From NCBI GenBank assembly GCA_902776285.1, contig CACYPK010000002.1, positions 1 through 64,000 of the forward strand: a stretch of DNA of 64,000 nt, written 5' to 3'. A program made the position numbers and the translations under genes. The stretch is from an uncultured Eubacteriales bacterium (GTDB taxonomy: Bacteria > Bacillota > Clostridia > Peptostreptococcales > Anaerovoracaceae). This document shows, piece after piece, positions 7,451 to 16,270 of this stretch (the stretch's first letter is position 1; each line of letters begins with the position of its first letter). Below the pieces are notes generated by a model. It was not told the DNA's origin, did no database searches, and was given only the letters and a program-made list of their open reading frames with translations.

Positions 7451-9139
7451 ATGGTAGACAACGGTTTGATCTATTTCGCCAGAAAGGGCGATGGCGAAAC
7501 GCTTGGCGACAAGATATGCATGAGGCCAGACAAGGCCAACAGACACGGATTCATATGCGGAGCTACCGGTACGGGTAAATCCGTAACACTCAAGGTGCTG
7601 GCTGAAAGCTTTTCTCAGATAGGAGTACCGGTCTTCATGTCCGATGTTAAGGGCGACATGGCCGGCATTGCAGTGCCGGGAGAAGACAGCGAAGGCATGC
7701 AGAAGAGGCTGGACCGCTTTGATATCCGCAGCGAATTCGCATTCCGCGGATATCCGGTATCGATCTTCGACATCTATTCAGATAAGGGCACACCGCTGCG
7801 TACGACGGTATCTGAGATGGGTCCGCTGCTCTTCAGCCAGGTGCTCGACCTGAACGATACGCAGACAGAACTCATGCAGGTCATATTCAAGATCGCTGAC
7901 GATCTGGGACTGCTTCTGATCGACACCAAGGACATGAAGGCGACTCTTCAGTACTGCGCCGATCATTCAGACGAGTTCAAGATGGACTACGGCCTGATCC
8001 CTCAGCAGTCGACATCGGCCATCATAAGAGCGATAGTCGCGCTCGAATCCGAAGGCGCTGATTCGTTCTTCGGAGAGCCGGCAATAGACATAAGGGACTT
8101 CTTCCTGACTGCGCCGGATGGACGCGGCATCATCAACATACTCGACGCGGAGACGCTGATCAATAAGCCGAGACTTTATTCGGCGTTTATGCTGTACCTG
8201 CTGTCCGAACTCTTTGAGGTGCTGCCTGAAGTCGGCGACCCTGAAAAGCCTAAGATGGTGTTCTTCTTTGACGAGGCTCATCTGCTGTTCAAGAACGCTT
8301 CAAAGAGCCTGCTCGAGAAGATAGAGCAGGTCGTAAAACTGATCAGATCCAAGGGAGTCTCGATATTCTTCGTGACACAGAGCCCGGGAGACATTCCGGG
8401 TGCCGTGATGTCGCAGCTGGGCAACAAGATCGAGCACGGACTGCACGCGTATACTCCTGCGGAGCAGAAAGCGCTTCAGGCGGCTTCTGACGCGTTCAGG
8501 GAGAATCCGGCGTTCAACACCAAGGAACTGATGCAGAATCTGGGAACAGGCGAAGCCGTGGTATCGACGCTTGACGAGAAGGGTGCGCCTACCATGGCGG
8601 AGTACGCGTTCATCCTGCCGCCTGAGAGCCGCATGGGCGCGCTGACAGACGATGAGAGAAGGAACGCGGTTGATTATTCACCGCTCAACAATAAATATCT
8701 CAACATGGTAGACAACGTATCGGCTTACGAGGTCATCACAGGCAGGGTACCGGGGGCGGCCGCGGCATCCGGCGCTCAGACCGTTACCGCGCCGGATGGG
8801 CAGGTATACGGCAATACTTCGGGCATACCTGCCGCTGAACCTTCGGCTCAGCCAGAAATAAGCTACGATGTGGAGACCCAGCCTGCGGTGCAGCCGAAGG
8901 TGCAGCCCGCGGCCAAAGCCGAGGATGACGGCAGATCGACCATAGGCGAGATCGCCGACAATTATCTGGGCAAGACCGGAACAAAGCAGGTCATCAGGTC
9001 TACCGGAAGCACGATCGGCAGGGAGATAGGAAAGACGATAGGCGAGGCGGTCCTGGGCAAGAAGGGACGCACCATAGGCGGCAACATAGGATCCGCCATC
9101 GGCCGCAACCTGCTGGGAACGCTGACAGGCAAGAAGTAA
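7451..9139 (+). CDS. HerA-like ATPase, DUF853 family (YjgR type)
   Basis: A 562-residue P-loop ATPase. Walker A is GATGTGKS at residues 37-44 and Walker B is VFFFDEAH near residue 276, followed by a RecA-like core (FVTQSPGDIP near 315). This matches the DUF853/HerA-C family typified by E. coli YjgR. HerA relatives pump or translocate DNA, but the role of this branch is unknown. The C-terminal region (about 430-510) is a low-complexity Ala/Pro/Gln linker, and the last 45 residues are Gly/Ile-rich (repeated IGxxIG), possibly membrane-associating. Ribosome-binding site AAGGAG. The PrdX-like gene follows after 52 bases. Confidence 0.85.
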   Translation: MVDNGLIYFARKGDGETLGDKICMRPDKANRHGFICGATGTGKSVTLKVLAESFSQIGVPVFMSDVKGDMAGIAVPGEDSEGMQKRLDRFDIRSEFAFRGYPVSIFDIYSDKGTPLRTTVSEMGPLLFSQVLDLNDTQTELMQVIFKIADDLGLLLIDTKDMKATLQYCADHSDEFKMDYGLIPQQSTSAIIRAIVALESEGADSFFGEPAIDIRDFFLTAPDGRGIINILDAETLINKPRLYSAFMLYLLSELFEVLPEVGDPEKPKMVFFFDEAHLLFKNASKSLLEKIEQVVKLIRSKGVSIFFVTQSPGDIPGAVMSQLGNKIEHGLHAYTPAEQKALQAASDAFRENPAFNTKELMQNLGTGEAVVSTLDEKGAPTMAEYAFILPPESRMGALTDDERRNAVDYSPLNNKYLNMVDNVSAYEVITGRVPGAAAASGAQTVTAPDGQVYGNTSGIPAAEPSAQPEISYDVETQPAVQPKVQPAAKAEDDGRSTIGEIADNYLGKTGTKQVIRSTGSTIGREIGKTIGEAVLGKKGRTIGGNIGSAIGRNLLGTLTGKK

Positions 9140-9191
9140 AGCCTCCGCGGAAACGTGCCGCTCCCGCAAGCGGAAAAAGAAAGGGTATAAA

Positions 9192-9680
9192 ATGACACTC
9201 ACAAAAGAAGAAGTAGTAAAGATCCTTGACGACAGCAAGATCAAATACGAGATAGTCGAGCACAAGCCGGTCTATACAATAGATGAGATGCTCGAATGCG
9301 GACTGCCTCATCCTGAGCAGATCGCGAAGAACCTCTTCGTCCGTGATGACAAAAAACGCAAGTACTATCTCATCACATGTCTTGAAGACAAAAAGGTCAA
9401 TCTGAAGGAGTTCCGCAAGGAGCACGACACGCGTCCTCTTACTTTCGCCTCTGAAGAAGATCTCATGGCCAAAATGGGACTCATCCGCGGCGCGGTCACG
9501 CCTCTCGGCATACTCGCCAACGAGGAGAAAGACGTCGTCATCTTTATCGATAAGGACTTCGAGAACAAGCTGATGGGCATACACCCGTGCGACAACACCG
9601 CGACGGTCTTCATCAATACCCGCGATGTGGTGAAACTGATCAAAAAGCACGGCAATGAGCTGCACTTCGTAAAGATGTGA
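9192..9680 (+). CDS. Prolyl-tRNA deacylase, ProX/PrdX type (YbaK-like)
   Basis: A 162-residue free-standing editing protein of the YbaK/ProRS-INS superfamily that hydrolyses mischarged aminoacyl-tRNA, typically Ala-tRNAPro. Family features include YEIVEHKPVYTIDEM near the N-terminus, the catalytic-site lysine region IAKNLFVRD near residue 44, and GAVTPLGI near residue 101. PrdX proteins occur in proline-reducing Clostridia, often beside the prd genes, but no proline reductase gene is in this window. The stop is one base before the ATG of the selenoprotein gene, so the two are almost certainly co-transcribed. Confidence 0.88.
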   Translation: MTLTKEEVVKILDDSKIKYEIVEHKPVYTIDEMLECGLPHPEQIAKNLFVRDDKKRKYYLITCLEDKKVNLKEFRKEHDTRPLTFASEEDLMAKMGLIRGAVTPLGILANEEKDVVIFIDKDFENKLMGIHPCDNTATVFINTRDVVKLIKKHGNELHFVKM

Positions 9681-9681
9681 A

Positions 9682-10005
9682 ATGATACGCCTTAACGATA
9701 ACGCTATCGAATACATGGGGAAACTCGGATACAGGGACATAGTCCTGCTGACCGATGATGCCCGCACGTGATGCGATCCCTCCAAGGCGGAGGTGTCGGT
9801 AAGTTTTACTGACGGAAACGGGCCCGAAAACATTGAGGAATACATGCGTGAAGAATCGCAGATAGGAGCTGTCTATGTGCCTATCCACGGAGTTGCCATC
9901 GAAGAGAACGCGGGCATCAGGTACGAAAAGCATCCGTGGATCCACTGCTTCGAGTTTGACGGAATAAAGCCGGCTCCTGTTTGCTGTGTGATACCAACGC
10001 CTTAA
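9682..10005 (+). CDS. Selenoprotein, CC/Se-motif family, with in-frame UGA (Sec30)
   Basis: Read with the TGA at 9769-9771 as selenocysteine, the frame runs unbroken for 107 residues. The N-terminal part (MIRLNDNAIEYMGKLGYRDI) joins ARTUCDPSK and then a beta-rich C-terminal part ending with VCCVIPTP. Sec30-Cys31 replaces the Cys-Cys pair of homologues, as I recall for the family named CC/Se motif (seleno)protein, related in outline to small HesB/IscA-like proteins. A SECIS-like hairpin starts three bases after the TGA. The frame continues for 77 codons after the TGA, which argues against decay. It follows the PrdX-like gene by one base. Gene finders that stop at TGA would miss it or call only the C-terminal part. 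Function unknown; a thiol/selenol redox or metal-binding role is only inference. Confidence 0.8.
9774..9798 (+). promoter_or_regulatory. Bacterial SECIS-like hairpin after the UGA
   Basis: Bases 9774-9777 (CGAT) pair with 9795-9798 (GTCG), then one C/U mismatch, then CCTCC (9779-9783) with GGAGG (9789-9793), leaving the five-base loop AAGGC. The guanines in the apical loop and the placement just 3' of the UGA fit a bacterial SECIS read by SelB. The UGA-to-loop distance (12 bases) is on the short side. Confidence 0.7.
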
Positions 10006-10049
10006 CGATCGTATGCGATTATACAAAATTTGCTCATATTATAGACATA

Positions 10050-10100
10050 AAAAGACTTATTTTGGTAAACTATACAAAATTGCGGAATAAGTCTTTTGCT
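10050..10100 (+). terminator. Intrinsic terminator after the selenoprotein gene
   Basis: A 12-bp stem AAAAGACTTATT (10050-10061) with AATAAGTCTTTT (10086-10097) has its T run within and just after the 3' arm. It lies between the selenoprotein stop and the symporter gene. It is A/T-rich and the loop is 24 bases, so strength is uncertain. Confidence 0.55.
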
Positions 10101-10133
10101 TTAGTAAAGGACGTCTAAGAAAGGGGTAATTTT

Positions 10134-11537
10134 ATGTTTGGAACCATAATCGGCAACATAAGCGGATTCATGTACGGCAAGCTGCTCGTCATTCTGCTTA
10201 TTGCAGTTGGTCTTTACTTTACGTTCAGGACCAAATTCGTTCAGTTCAGGTTCTTCGGCGAATCGATCAGAGTCGTGACCGAAAAGCCTATGGACGGAGG
10301 AGTTTCATCCTTCCAGGCGCTGATGGTATCAACAGCGTCCCGTGTAGGAACAGGAAACATCATCGGCGTTTCGACCGCTATCTGCCTGGGCGGATACGGC
10401 GCGGTCTTCTGGATGTGGATCATCGCCATCCTCGGCGGCGCGTCCGCGTTCATCGAGTCTACGCTTGCACAGATCTATAAGAGACGCGATTCAGAGGGTA
10501 ACAGCTACGGCGGACCTGCTTACTATATTGAAGCGGCCATCAAGAGCCCTGTTCTGGGAGCTATCTTCGCTGTAAGCATGCTGTTCACGTACGCCGGCGG
10601 ATTCAACATGCTGGCATCCTACAACCTGCAGTCGACATTCAGCAGCTACGGATTCTACAATGAGAAGACGACTCCGATCTTCATCGGCGCCATCCTTGCC
10701 GTGATCGTCGGATACTGCCTACTGGGCGGCGGCAAGCGTATCCTCAATGTCACGAGCAAACTGGTACCGCTCATGGGACTTATGTATGTAGCGGTATCGC
10801 TGATCATCGTGTTCACACACATCAAGCTGTTCCCGGGAGTCATCGGACAGATCTTCTCGGACGCGTTTGACTTCAAGTCGATCTTCGGCGGATTCACAGG
10901 ATCATGCATGATGTACGGCATCAAGAGAGGTCTGTTCTCGAACGAAGCCGGTGTCGGCTCCGCGCCTAACGCGGCTGCCTCAGCTGACGTAAAGCATCCG
11001 GTAAAGCAGGGTCTTGTACAGATGCTTTCCGTATTCATCGACACACTGCTGCTGTGCACATGCACCGCGTTCATGTGCCTCTGCTCGGGCGTAGCGCCTA
11101 CTGAGGATCTCGCGGGTGCTCCTTATGTACAGGCGGCAATGCAGAATGCTCTGGGAGCGATCGGACCTGTATTCATCACAGTCGCGATGGTACTGTTCGC
11201 TTTCACAACGCTTCTCGGAAACTTCTACTATGTAGACAATCTGCTGATCTACCTCAACCACAAGAAAGAGCCAAGCAAGAAATTCATGTTCTGGTTCCGT
11301 ATCGCTGCTTCTGTAGTCATCTTTATCGGAGCACTGATGAGCATGGGAACAGTCTGGGATCTCGCGGACGTTCTGATGGGCATCATGGCTCTCATCAACC
11401 TGCCGGTCATCTGCATCGCGGGCGGCACTGCTCTCAAGGCGCTTGATGATTACACAAAGCAAAAGAAGGAAGGCAAGTCGCCTGAATTCAAGGCAGCTAC
11501 AGTCGGACTCGAAGGAAAGGTCGATTACTGGCAGTAA
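10134..11537 (+). CDS. Alanine/glycine:cation (sodium) symporter, AGCS family
   Basis: A 467-residue secondary transporter that imports alanine or glycine with Na+. AGCS signatures are present: the STASRVGTGNIIGVSTAI segment near residue 65, GGPAYYIE near 125, and KRGLFSNEAGVGSAPNAAA near 265. About eleven transmembrane helices are visible. An AAAGGGG site precedes the ATG. An ornithine/alanine racemase-like gene follows after 107 bases that hold a strong hairpin, so uptake and racemisation of an amino acid may be linked. The exact substrate cannot be read from sequence. Confidence 0.92.
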   Translation: MFGTIIGNISGFMYGKLLVILLIAVGLYFTFRTKFVQFRFFGESIRVVTEKPMDGGVSSFQALMVSTASRVGTGNIIGVSTAICLGGYGAVFWMWIIAILGGASAFIESTLAQIYKRRDSEGNSYGGPAYYIEAAIKSPVLGAIFAVSMLFTYAGGFNMLASYNLQSTFSSYGFYNEKTTPIFIGAILAVIVGYCLLGGGKRILNVTSKLVPLMGLMYVAVSLIIVFTHIKLFPGVIGQIFSDAFDFKSIFGGFTGSCMMYGIKRGLFSNEAGVGSAPNAAASADVKHPVKQGLVQMLSVFIDTLLLCTCTAFMCLCSGVAPTEDLAGAPYVQAAMQNALGAIGPVFITVAMVLFAFTTLLGNFYYVDNLLIYLNHKKEPSKKFMFWFRIAASVVIFIGALMSMGTVWDLADVLMGIMALINLPVICIAGGTALKALDDYTKQKKEGKSPEFKAATVGLEGKVDYWQ

Positions 11538-11577
11538 GATCATCTGCATCATCATTGGCAATAATCATGAAAAACAG

Positions 11578-11604
11578 CGGCCGGCAGGTGTTTCCTGTCG
11601 GCCG
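11578..11604 (+). terminator. Strong hairpin between symporter and racemase genes
   Basis: CGGCCGGCAGG pairs with CCTGTCGGCCG over 11 bp (one G-U) with loop TGTTT. No T run follows, so it is more likely a transcript-stabilising or partial-termination element between two co-oriented genes than a full terminator. Confidence 0.4.
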
Positions 11605-11644
11605 ATTGGCATAGCACGATACGTATTACGCAAAAGGAGAGATA

Positions 11645-12712
11645 ATGTATCCTTTATTGACTGTTGACATCCCGCATCTGAGAGAGAATGTACGGACGCT
11701 CAGAGCGCTTTGCGAAGCGAGGGGAATAAGGATCACCGCTGTTACAAAGGTGTTCAGGGGAGATCCCGTGATCGCACGCGTCCTTGTTGAGGAAGGGATC
11801 ACAATGCTGGGAGACGCCCGTGTCGATAACCTCGAACGCATGCAGGACATCAAAGCAGAGAAATGGCTCATAAGACCTCCGATGCTGAGCGAGGTCTCCC
11901 GTCTGGTACGTTTTGGCGACGCGTCGCTGAATACCGAGATGGCTGTCATTAAGGCGATCGATGAAGAGGCCGGACGTCAGGGAAAGAAGCACAAGATCAT
12001 ACTGATGGCGGACCTCGGAGACATACGCGAAGGCTATGTAGACAGCGAAGAACTGATCACGGAAGCCAAAAGGACGGCCGGGATGAAGAACGTCGAGCTC
12101 TATGGCATAGGAGTGAATCTGACCTGCTTTTCGTTTATCCAGTATGACAATGAAAAGCTCACTGAACTGAGAGACCTGGGAAGGCGCGTTGAAGAAGAGA
12201 CCGGCGTAAAGCTTCAGGTCATAAGCGGCGGCAATTCCGCCACGGTAGACCTCATGCTGAATGGAGGCATCCCGGAAGGAGTAAACAACCTCCGCCTGGG
12301 CGAGTCCGTGCTTTTCGGAAAGGAAAGGGCAAAGTACCAGTACCTGCCCGGCACGCATTCAGATGTATTCACCCTTGAGACAGAGATAGTGGAACTGAAA
12401 GAGAAACCGTCTCTTCCGTGGGGCGAAGTCGGTGTCGACTCGTACGGCAACAGACCGACGTTTACGGACAGAGGGCCGAGACGCCTTAAGGCGATCTGCG
12501 CTCTGGGAAAGCAGGACTTTGACGCGGCGACGACCGTTCCTTGCGATCCGGGCATCATCATACTCGGAGCCAGTTCCGACCACCTTATGCTCGATGTCAC
12601 TGATTCCGTGGAAGAATATCAGGTGGGAGGGCTGGTCAAGCTAAAACTCGGCTACTTCTCCACCATGCGCGCGTTTACTTCCGAATATGTAAAAAAGGAG
12701 TATATCTACTAG
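11645..12712 (+). CDS. PLP-dependent amino-acid racemase, ornithine racemase-like (Orr)
   Basis: A 355-residue fold-type III PLP enzyme (alanine racemase N-terminal barrel). The PLP lysine is in ITAVTKVFRG near residue 37, and the phosphate-binding loop is in VISGGNSATVDL near residue 198. Length and the RLGESVLFG and C-terminal GYFSTMRAFTSEYV segments resemble clostridial ornithine racemase, which converts L- to D-ornithine for fermentation. A broader alanine-racemase-like specificity remains possible. Ribosome-binding site AAGGAGA. It lies downstream of an amino-acid symporter. No D-ornithine aminomutase genes are visible in the window. Confidence 0.75.
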   Translation: MYPLLTVDIPHLRENVRTLRALCEARGIRITAVTKVFRGDPVIARVLVEEGITMLGDARVDNLERMQDIKAEKWLIRPPMLSEVSRLVRFGDASLNTEMAVIKAIDEEAGRQGKKHKIILMADLGDIREGYVDSEELITEAKRTAGMKNVELYGIGVNLTCFSFIQYDNEKLTELRDLGRRVEEETGVKLQVISGGNSATVDLMLNGGIPEGVNNLRLGESVLFGKERAKYQYLPGTHSDVFTLETEIVELKEKPSLPWGEVGVDSYGNRPTFTDRGPRRLKAICALGKQDFDAATTVPCDPGIIILGASSDHLMLDVTDSVEEYQVGGLVKLKLGYFSTMRAFTSEYVKKEYIY

Positions 12713-12725
12713 ATTCGCGAAATAG

Positions 12726-12753
12726 AGTCATGCCGGAAGGCATGACTTTTTTA
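12726..12753 (+). terminator. Intrinsic terminator after racemase gene
   Basis: AGTCATGCC pairs perfectly with GGCATGACT across a GGAA tetraloop, followed by TTTTTTATT. Confidence 0.9.
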
Positions 12754-12881
12754 TTGCTTTTTGTTACACAGCCTTTTAGCCTGTCGGGATATATAATCTG
12801 TCGCGTTTTGTGATATCATTACTATGTATGACTATGACCGTTTCCGGTCAGCAAATGGTAAATGGACGGGAGAAAGATGAA

Positions 12882-14774
12882 ATGACATATTCCATCATCG
12901 GGATACTTGCGGCCATCATCTTGCTTATCATTAACAGGGATGTGCTGTGGGGCTCTGACGGCAAGGCCCTTACAAAAATAGAAAAGAATTACCGCTGTTT
13001 CCTCTGGGGGATAATGGCGTATCTTATAACGGATATGCTGTGGGGCATATTGGATGCGCATCATCTTATCACGGCCAATTTTATTAATACATCGATCCAT
13101 TTCATAGCGATGGCCGCAGCCGTAATGCTGTGGACGCGCTATGTGATCGCGTACCTTGAGAAGAAAAACCTGTTCAGCAGCATCCTGTATTATTCAGGGA
13201 GCATCTTTCTGATACTGGTGATACTGACGGTCATCGTGAATATTTTCAGACCGGTGATCTTCAGTTTTGATGAGAACGGCACGTATTCAGCTGGTATCGC
13301 CAGATACCTTATACTGGCAGTCCAGATCGCGCTGTTTCTGCTGACCTCGGTCTACACTCTCAGTGTTACAGCCAAGACTGAAGGGAAGGAAAGACGCAGG
13401 CATATGACCATAGGCCTGTTTGGCGTCGCGATGACTGCCTTCATACTGGTGCAGGTGTTCTATCCGCTGTTACCTTTCTATGCAATGGGCTACATGCTGG
13501 GCACCTGCGTGCTGCACAGCTTTGTAGTAGAGGATGAAAAGGACGAATATCAAAAAGCGCTTGCGGAAGCTCTGGAAGAAGCGGAAAGCGCGAGCAGGGC
13601 AAAGACGGCTTTCCTTTCAAACATGAGCCATGAGATACGCACTCCGATGAATGCCATAATCGGGCTTAACAAGATCGCGATGGAAGATCCGACGGTAAGT
13701 GAGACTGTCAGGGAGCATCTGGGAAAGGTAGACGGCTCCGCCCAGCACCTGCTGAGCATCATCAACGACATACTGGACATGAGCCGCATCGAATCAGGGC
13801 GCATAACGGTCAATAATGAGGAATTCCCGTTCGCAAAGGAGATCGAACAGGTGAATTCCATGATCGGAAGCCAGTGCAGTGAAAAGGGCCTAAACTACGA
13901 GTTCCGTACCATCGGGAAAACAGATGACTACTATGTAGGCGACGGCATGAAACTCAGGCAGGTGGTGATCAACCTGCTCGGAAATGCCGTAAAGTTTACC
14001 CCAAAGGGCGGCACAGTAAGTTTTACGATCGAAGAGGGTCCGCGTTCTGACGGCAAAGCGGAGCTCAGATTCATAGTCAGGGATACGGGCATAGGTATGA
14101 GCAAAGAATTCCTGCCGCATCTGTTTGACGCGTTCAGCCAGGAAGATTCTTCATCGACGAACATCTACGGCAGCAGCGGTCTGGGAATGGCGATCACCAA
14201 AAGACTGGTCGAACTCATGGACGGCAGCATCCTGGCAGAAAGCGTCAAGGGCGAGGGAACGACATTCACGGTAACGCTCACCCTGGGCGAATCTGACAGA
14301 AAAGACGTCAGGGACGACTCCGACTCGGATAACGGTCCGGCAAAAGCTGATGAGGAAAGGAACGCAGGTCTCAGTGGCTGTCGCGTACTGCTTGCGGAAG
14401 ATGTCGCGATAAACGCCGAAATAATAATAATGGTGCTGTCGCAGGCAGGGATAAATGTCGATCATGCCGAAAACGGCAGGGTCGCTGTGGAGAAATTCAG
14501 AGACAGCGGCGAGTGGTACTACGATGCGATACTCATGGATATGAGGATGCCTGAGATGGACGGCCTTGAGGCAACGAAAACGATCAGGGCAATGGACCGT
14601 CCGGACGCCGCGAAGATCCCCGTGATCGCGCTGACCGCAAACGCTTTTGAAGAAGACGTGAAGCGCAGCCTGCAGGCAGGACTCGATGCACACCTGTCAA
14701 AGCCTGTAGAGCCGGAAACGCTGTTCGGGACGCTTGAGGATCTCATAGGGAAACGGCAGGAGCCCGGAACATAA
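12882..14774 (+). CDS. Hybrid sensor histidine kinase with C-terminal receiver
   Basis: A 630-residue membrane kinase. The N-terminal 220 residues form about seven hydrophobic helices with no recognisable extracellular sensor. A short coiled-coil leads to HisKA with the phospho-accepting histidine in NMSHEIRTPMNA (near residue 250), a HATPase_c domain with VINLLGNAVKFTP and DTGIGM, and a receiver domain with the phospho-acceptor aspartate in ILMDMRMPEMDG near residue 553. I start at the ATG at 12882 after GGGAGAAAG; earlier in-frame ATGs lack a ribosome-binding site. No separate response regulator is adjacent, so its output is unknown. Hybrid kinases of this layout act in phosphorelays. The signal is unknown. 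Confidence 0.88.
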   Translation: MTYSIIGILAAIILLIINRDVLWGSDGKALTKIEKNYRCFLWGIMAYLITDMLWGILDAHHLITANFINTSIHFIAMAAAVMLWTRYVIAYLEKKNLFSSILYYSGSIFLILVILTVIVNIFRPVIFSFDENGTYSAGIARYLILAVQIALFLLTSVYTLSVTAKTEGKERRRHMTIGLFGVAMTAFILVQVFYPLLPFYAMGYMLGTCVLHSFVVEDEKDEYQKALAEALEEAESASRAKTAFLSNMSHEIRTPMNAIIGLNKIAMEDPTVSETVREHLGKVDGSAQHLLSIINDILDMSRIESGRITVNNEEFPFAKEIEQVNSMIGSQCSEKGLNYEFRTIGKTDDYYVGDGMKLRQVVINLLGNAVKFTPKGGTVSFTIEEGPRSDGKAELRFIVRDTGIGMSKEFLPHLFDAFSQEDSSSTNIYGSSGLGMAITKRLVELMDGSILAESVKGEGTTFTVTLTLGESDRKDVRDDSDSDNGPAKADEERNAGLSGCRVLLAEDVAINAEIIIMVLSQAGINVDHAENGRVAVEKFRDSGEWYYDAILMDMRMPEMDGLEATKTIRAMDRPDAAKIPVIALTANAFEEDVKRSLQAGLDAHLSKPVEPETLFGTLEDLIGKRQEPGT

Positions 14775-14780
14775 AAAACT

Positions 14781-15332
14781 ATGACCAAACTGATCTATAT
14801 AGACGGGCTCGAGGTGGAACTGACCAGAAAGCGCGTCAAAAAAATGAATATGCGCGTCAAGGCGCCGGACGGCAGGATAGTCATCAGCGCTCCGTATATC
14901 GTGCCCGACAAGGCAGTGATAGCCTTTGTCAGGAGCAAGCGGGAATGGATCGACAGGGCTGTCAGCCGCGTGCGCGCCAAAGCCGCCGCTCACCCCGAGC
15001 CGGCAGACAAAAAAGAGAAGGAATCCAGGAGGCGCGATCTGAAGAGGCGCATAGAGGAGAGACTGCCTGTCATTGAAAAAGCGACCGGACTTTACTGCAA
15101 CGGCTGGACGGTCCGCGACATGCATACCCGCTGGGGAAGCTGCAACACGCGCACGCATCACATCAACCTCAGCCTTATGCTGGCGACCAGGTCGGACGCG
15201 GAACTCGACTACGTCATTCTTCACGAACTGGTGCATACAGTGGTGCCGGATCACGGCCCGGACTTTTACGCGCTGATGGACAGATTCATGCCGGGATGGA
15301 AGAAGATCAGAAAAGCTCTGAACTACGGCTAA
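14781..15332 (+). CDS. YgjP-type metallopeptidase (DUF45, WLM/SprT-like)
   Basis: A 183-residue protein of the M48-related YgjP/DUF45 family. The zinc-site motif HELVHTVVPDHG is near residue 149 (HExxH with a downstream histidine), preceded by the family marker TRWGSCN near 115. The N-terminus carries the RKRVKKMNMRVKAPDG strand pattern typical of the family. Relatives are predicted proteases or nucleic-acid-associated hydrolases; no substrate is established. The ATG lies six bases after the kinase stop without a clear ribosome-binding site, suggesting translational coupling. Confidence 0.85.
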   Translation: MTKLIYIDGLEVELTRKRVKKMNMRVKAPDGRIVISAPYIVPDKAVIAFVRSKREWIDRAVSRVRAKAAAHPEPADKKEKESRRRDLKRRIEERLPVIEKATGLYCNGWTVRDMHTRWGSCNTRTHHINLSLMLATRSDAELDYVILHELVHTVVPDHGPDFYALMDRFMPGWKKIRKALNYG

Positions 15333-15360
15333 AACCGGGGGACCGGAATTCGAGGAAATC

Positions 15361-16257
15361 ATGAACTGGGAAATCTTATCACATTACATACTGCCGCCTG
15401 TCATAGGCGCGGTCATCGGGTACTTCACCAACCTGATAGCGGTAAAGATGCTCTTCTATCCGCACAGGGCGGTTTACGTGTTCGGACACCGTCTGCCTTT
15501 CACACCGGGCGCCATACCTAAGGGCAAGGCCAGGCTAGCCAAGTCCGCGGGAAAGATAGTACAGAATGAACTCTTCACGCGAGAAGACATATCCGGCAGG
15601 CTGCTGACGGAGGAGGTCGAAAAACCGCTTATCGACAAAGTGATGAGCATACTCGATGAAGACATAAAGAATACCGGCGCTGTCATGACCGGCAGCGAGG
15701 AGAAGTTTGACAAAATAGAGGAAAACTTCATTGAACTGCTGTCATTCAAGATAACGGACGCCATCAAAAGGATGGACATACCGGGGACAGTGAAGCAGGA
15801 AGGCAAGGCCATGCTGCTTGACCACGTGCTGGATTCCAGGGTCCTTTCATTCCTGGTCACAGACAAGATGATCGACAAGGTCATGAACACTGTCGGAGAA
15901 AAGATGGAAGAATACATCGACGCGAGAGGTCCGGAGATGGTGCGGGAGATCACTAACTCCAGGATACATGACCTGGGCGAGCGTACACCGCTTTATGTAC
16001 TGGAACTCGCGGGATACGATCCGAATTATGTCAGAAAAAAGATCACGGAAGCCTACAGGGAGTCCGTGGTGAACGCGGTCAATTCCGCGCTCAGAAGGAT
16101 AGATGTCGCGAAAGTAGTCGAGGACAAGATCAATTCGATGTCGATAGACGAGCTTGAGAAGGGCGTTCTGACGGTCATGAAGACAGAGCTCAACATGATA
16201 GTCAATCTGGGCGCGCTCATCGGACTCGTCATAGGCAGTATAAATATATTCATTTAA
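15361..16257 (+). CDS. DUF445 family membrane protein (YheB-like)
   Basis: A 298-residue protein with the DUF445 signature at its N-terminus: a membrane helix containing PPVIGAVIGYFTNLIAVKMLFYP, then GHRLPFTPGAIPKGKARLA. The middle is helical and charged, and a final hydrophobic helix (LGALIGLVIGSINIFI) ends the protein, so it is probably anchored at both ends. B. subtilis YheB is the named relative; its function is unknown. A GAGGAAAT site precedes the ATG. The ABC exporter genes follow closely (13 bases). Confidence 0.85.
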   Translation: MNWEILSHYILPPVIGAVIGYFTNLIAVKMLFYPHRAVYVFGHRLPFTPGAIPKGKARLAKSAGKIVQNELFTREDISGRLLTEEVEKPLIDKVMSILDEDIKNTGAVMTGSEEKFDKIEENFIELLSFKITDAIKRMDIPGTVKQEGKAMLLDHVLDSRVLSFLVTDKMIDKVMNTVGEKMEEYIDARGPEMVREITNSRIHDLGERTPLYVLELAGYDPNYVRKKITEAYRESVVNAVNSALRRIDVAKVVEDKINSMSIDELEKGVLTVMKTELNMIVNLGALIGLVIGSINIFI

Positions 16258-16270
16258 CGGGGAAAACAGC

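Noticed and set aside
9793..10005. Short independent gene starting after the TGA
   Set aside because: No ribosome-binding site fits that start, and it is in frame with the upstream 29 codons through TGA followed by a SECIS-like hairpin.
12761..12797. Promoter for the hybrid kinase (TTGTTA and TATAAT)
   Set aside because: The spacing is 25 bases and no better -35 is found at 16-18 bases; left uncalled although the TATAAT at 12792 may still serve.
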